From assembly GCA_943736015.1 (NCBI GenBank), contig OX031065.1:28844427-28908426 (forward strand): 64,000 bases of DNA, given 5' to 3'; not shown here. This DNA comes from Tridacna crocea (lineage: Eukaryota; Mollusca; Bivalvia; Cardiida; Cardiidae). Below are more notes on the stretch, generated by a model. The model was not told where the DNA came from, ran no database searches, and saw only the letters and a list, made by a program, of their open reading frames with translations. Positions within the stretch are counted from its first letter, which is position 1.

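Noticed and set aside
63440..63796. + strand CPYLYP-rich ORF, and a second minus-strand frame at 63236-63649
   Set aside because: Shadows of the RD-coding repeat in VIRMA exon 1.

Overview
The window is intron-rich animal nuclear DNA. It is AT-rich, with no prokaryotic gene layout, GT-AG introns throughout, SINEs with tRNA-like heads, and very many short inverted-repeat transposons. The protein relationships and the repeat types (for example elements ending in GCTCACCTGAG) suggest a mollusc, most likely a bivalve. That taxonomic call is an inference, not something read directly from the sequence.

Two genes converge. On the + strand, 251-790 is the last coding exon of a class I SAM-dependent methyltransferase-like protein whose upstream exons lie before the window. 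On the - strand, 64000 down to 10922 holds almost all of VIRMA (virilizer homologue, KIAA1429), the scaffold of the nuclear m6A mRNA methyltransferase complex. I traced 35 coding exons. All join in frame, giving 1809 visible residues and a TGA stop at 10922-10924. Only the N-terminal start of the protein lies beyond the right edge. Several C-terminal exons are read in a frame other than the longest local ORF, so an ORF-only view of this gene misleads. The 10 kb between the two genes holds only repeats that I can recognise.

Repeats dominate the non-coding DNA. The main family is a ~225-bp element with TTAA at both ends, termini CYCTTTACCA / TGGTAAAGRG, and a central perfect palindrome with ~33-bp arms. 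I list about 75 full, partial or degenerate copies in 64 kb, in both orientations, nearly all in VIRMA introns or the intergenic stretch. Two variant subfamilies (B and C) have different palindromes, but both arms changed together. A second TTAA element (termini AGGTGG/CCACCT, ~500 bp) is present three times. One copy carries a hairpin element, another copy sits inside a hairpin element, and comparing copies gives an occupied and an empty target site that show TTAA duplication directly. Other families are ~1.3-1.8 kb elements with internal tandem arrays (3791-5400, 7357-8790, 27861-29655, 32702-33980), AGAGCTC-ended hairpin elements, a 385-bp palindrome family, tRNA-derived SINEs, a ~1.07-kb element whose inverted ends are built from tandem copies of a 16-18-bp motif (53641-54712), and a cluster of GTAG(A/T)GTCCGTAAC motifs (55089-57860).

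The points most worth following are the hairpin family, with its coordinated arm changes; a ~105-bp inverted template-switch insertion at a palindrome apex (60044-60150, copied from 59392-59499); a perfect 116-bp palindrome at 40675-40790; and the tandem-motif inverted-repeat element. Exon positions come from hand-read splice sites and reading frame. Repeat edges are approximate to a few bases unless a TTAA fixes them.
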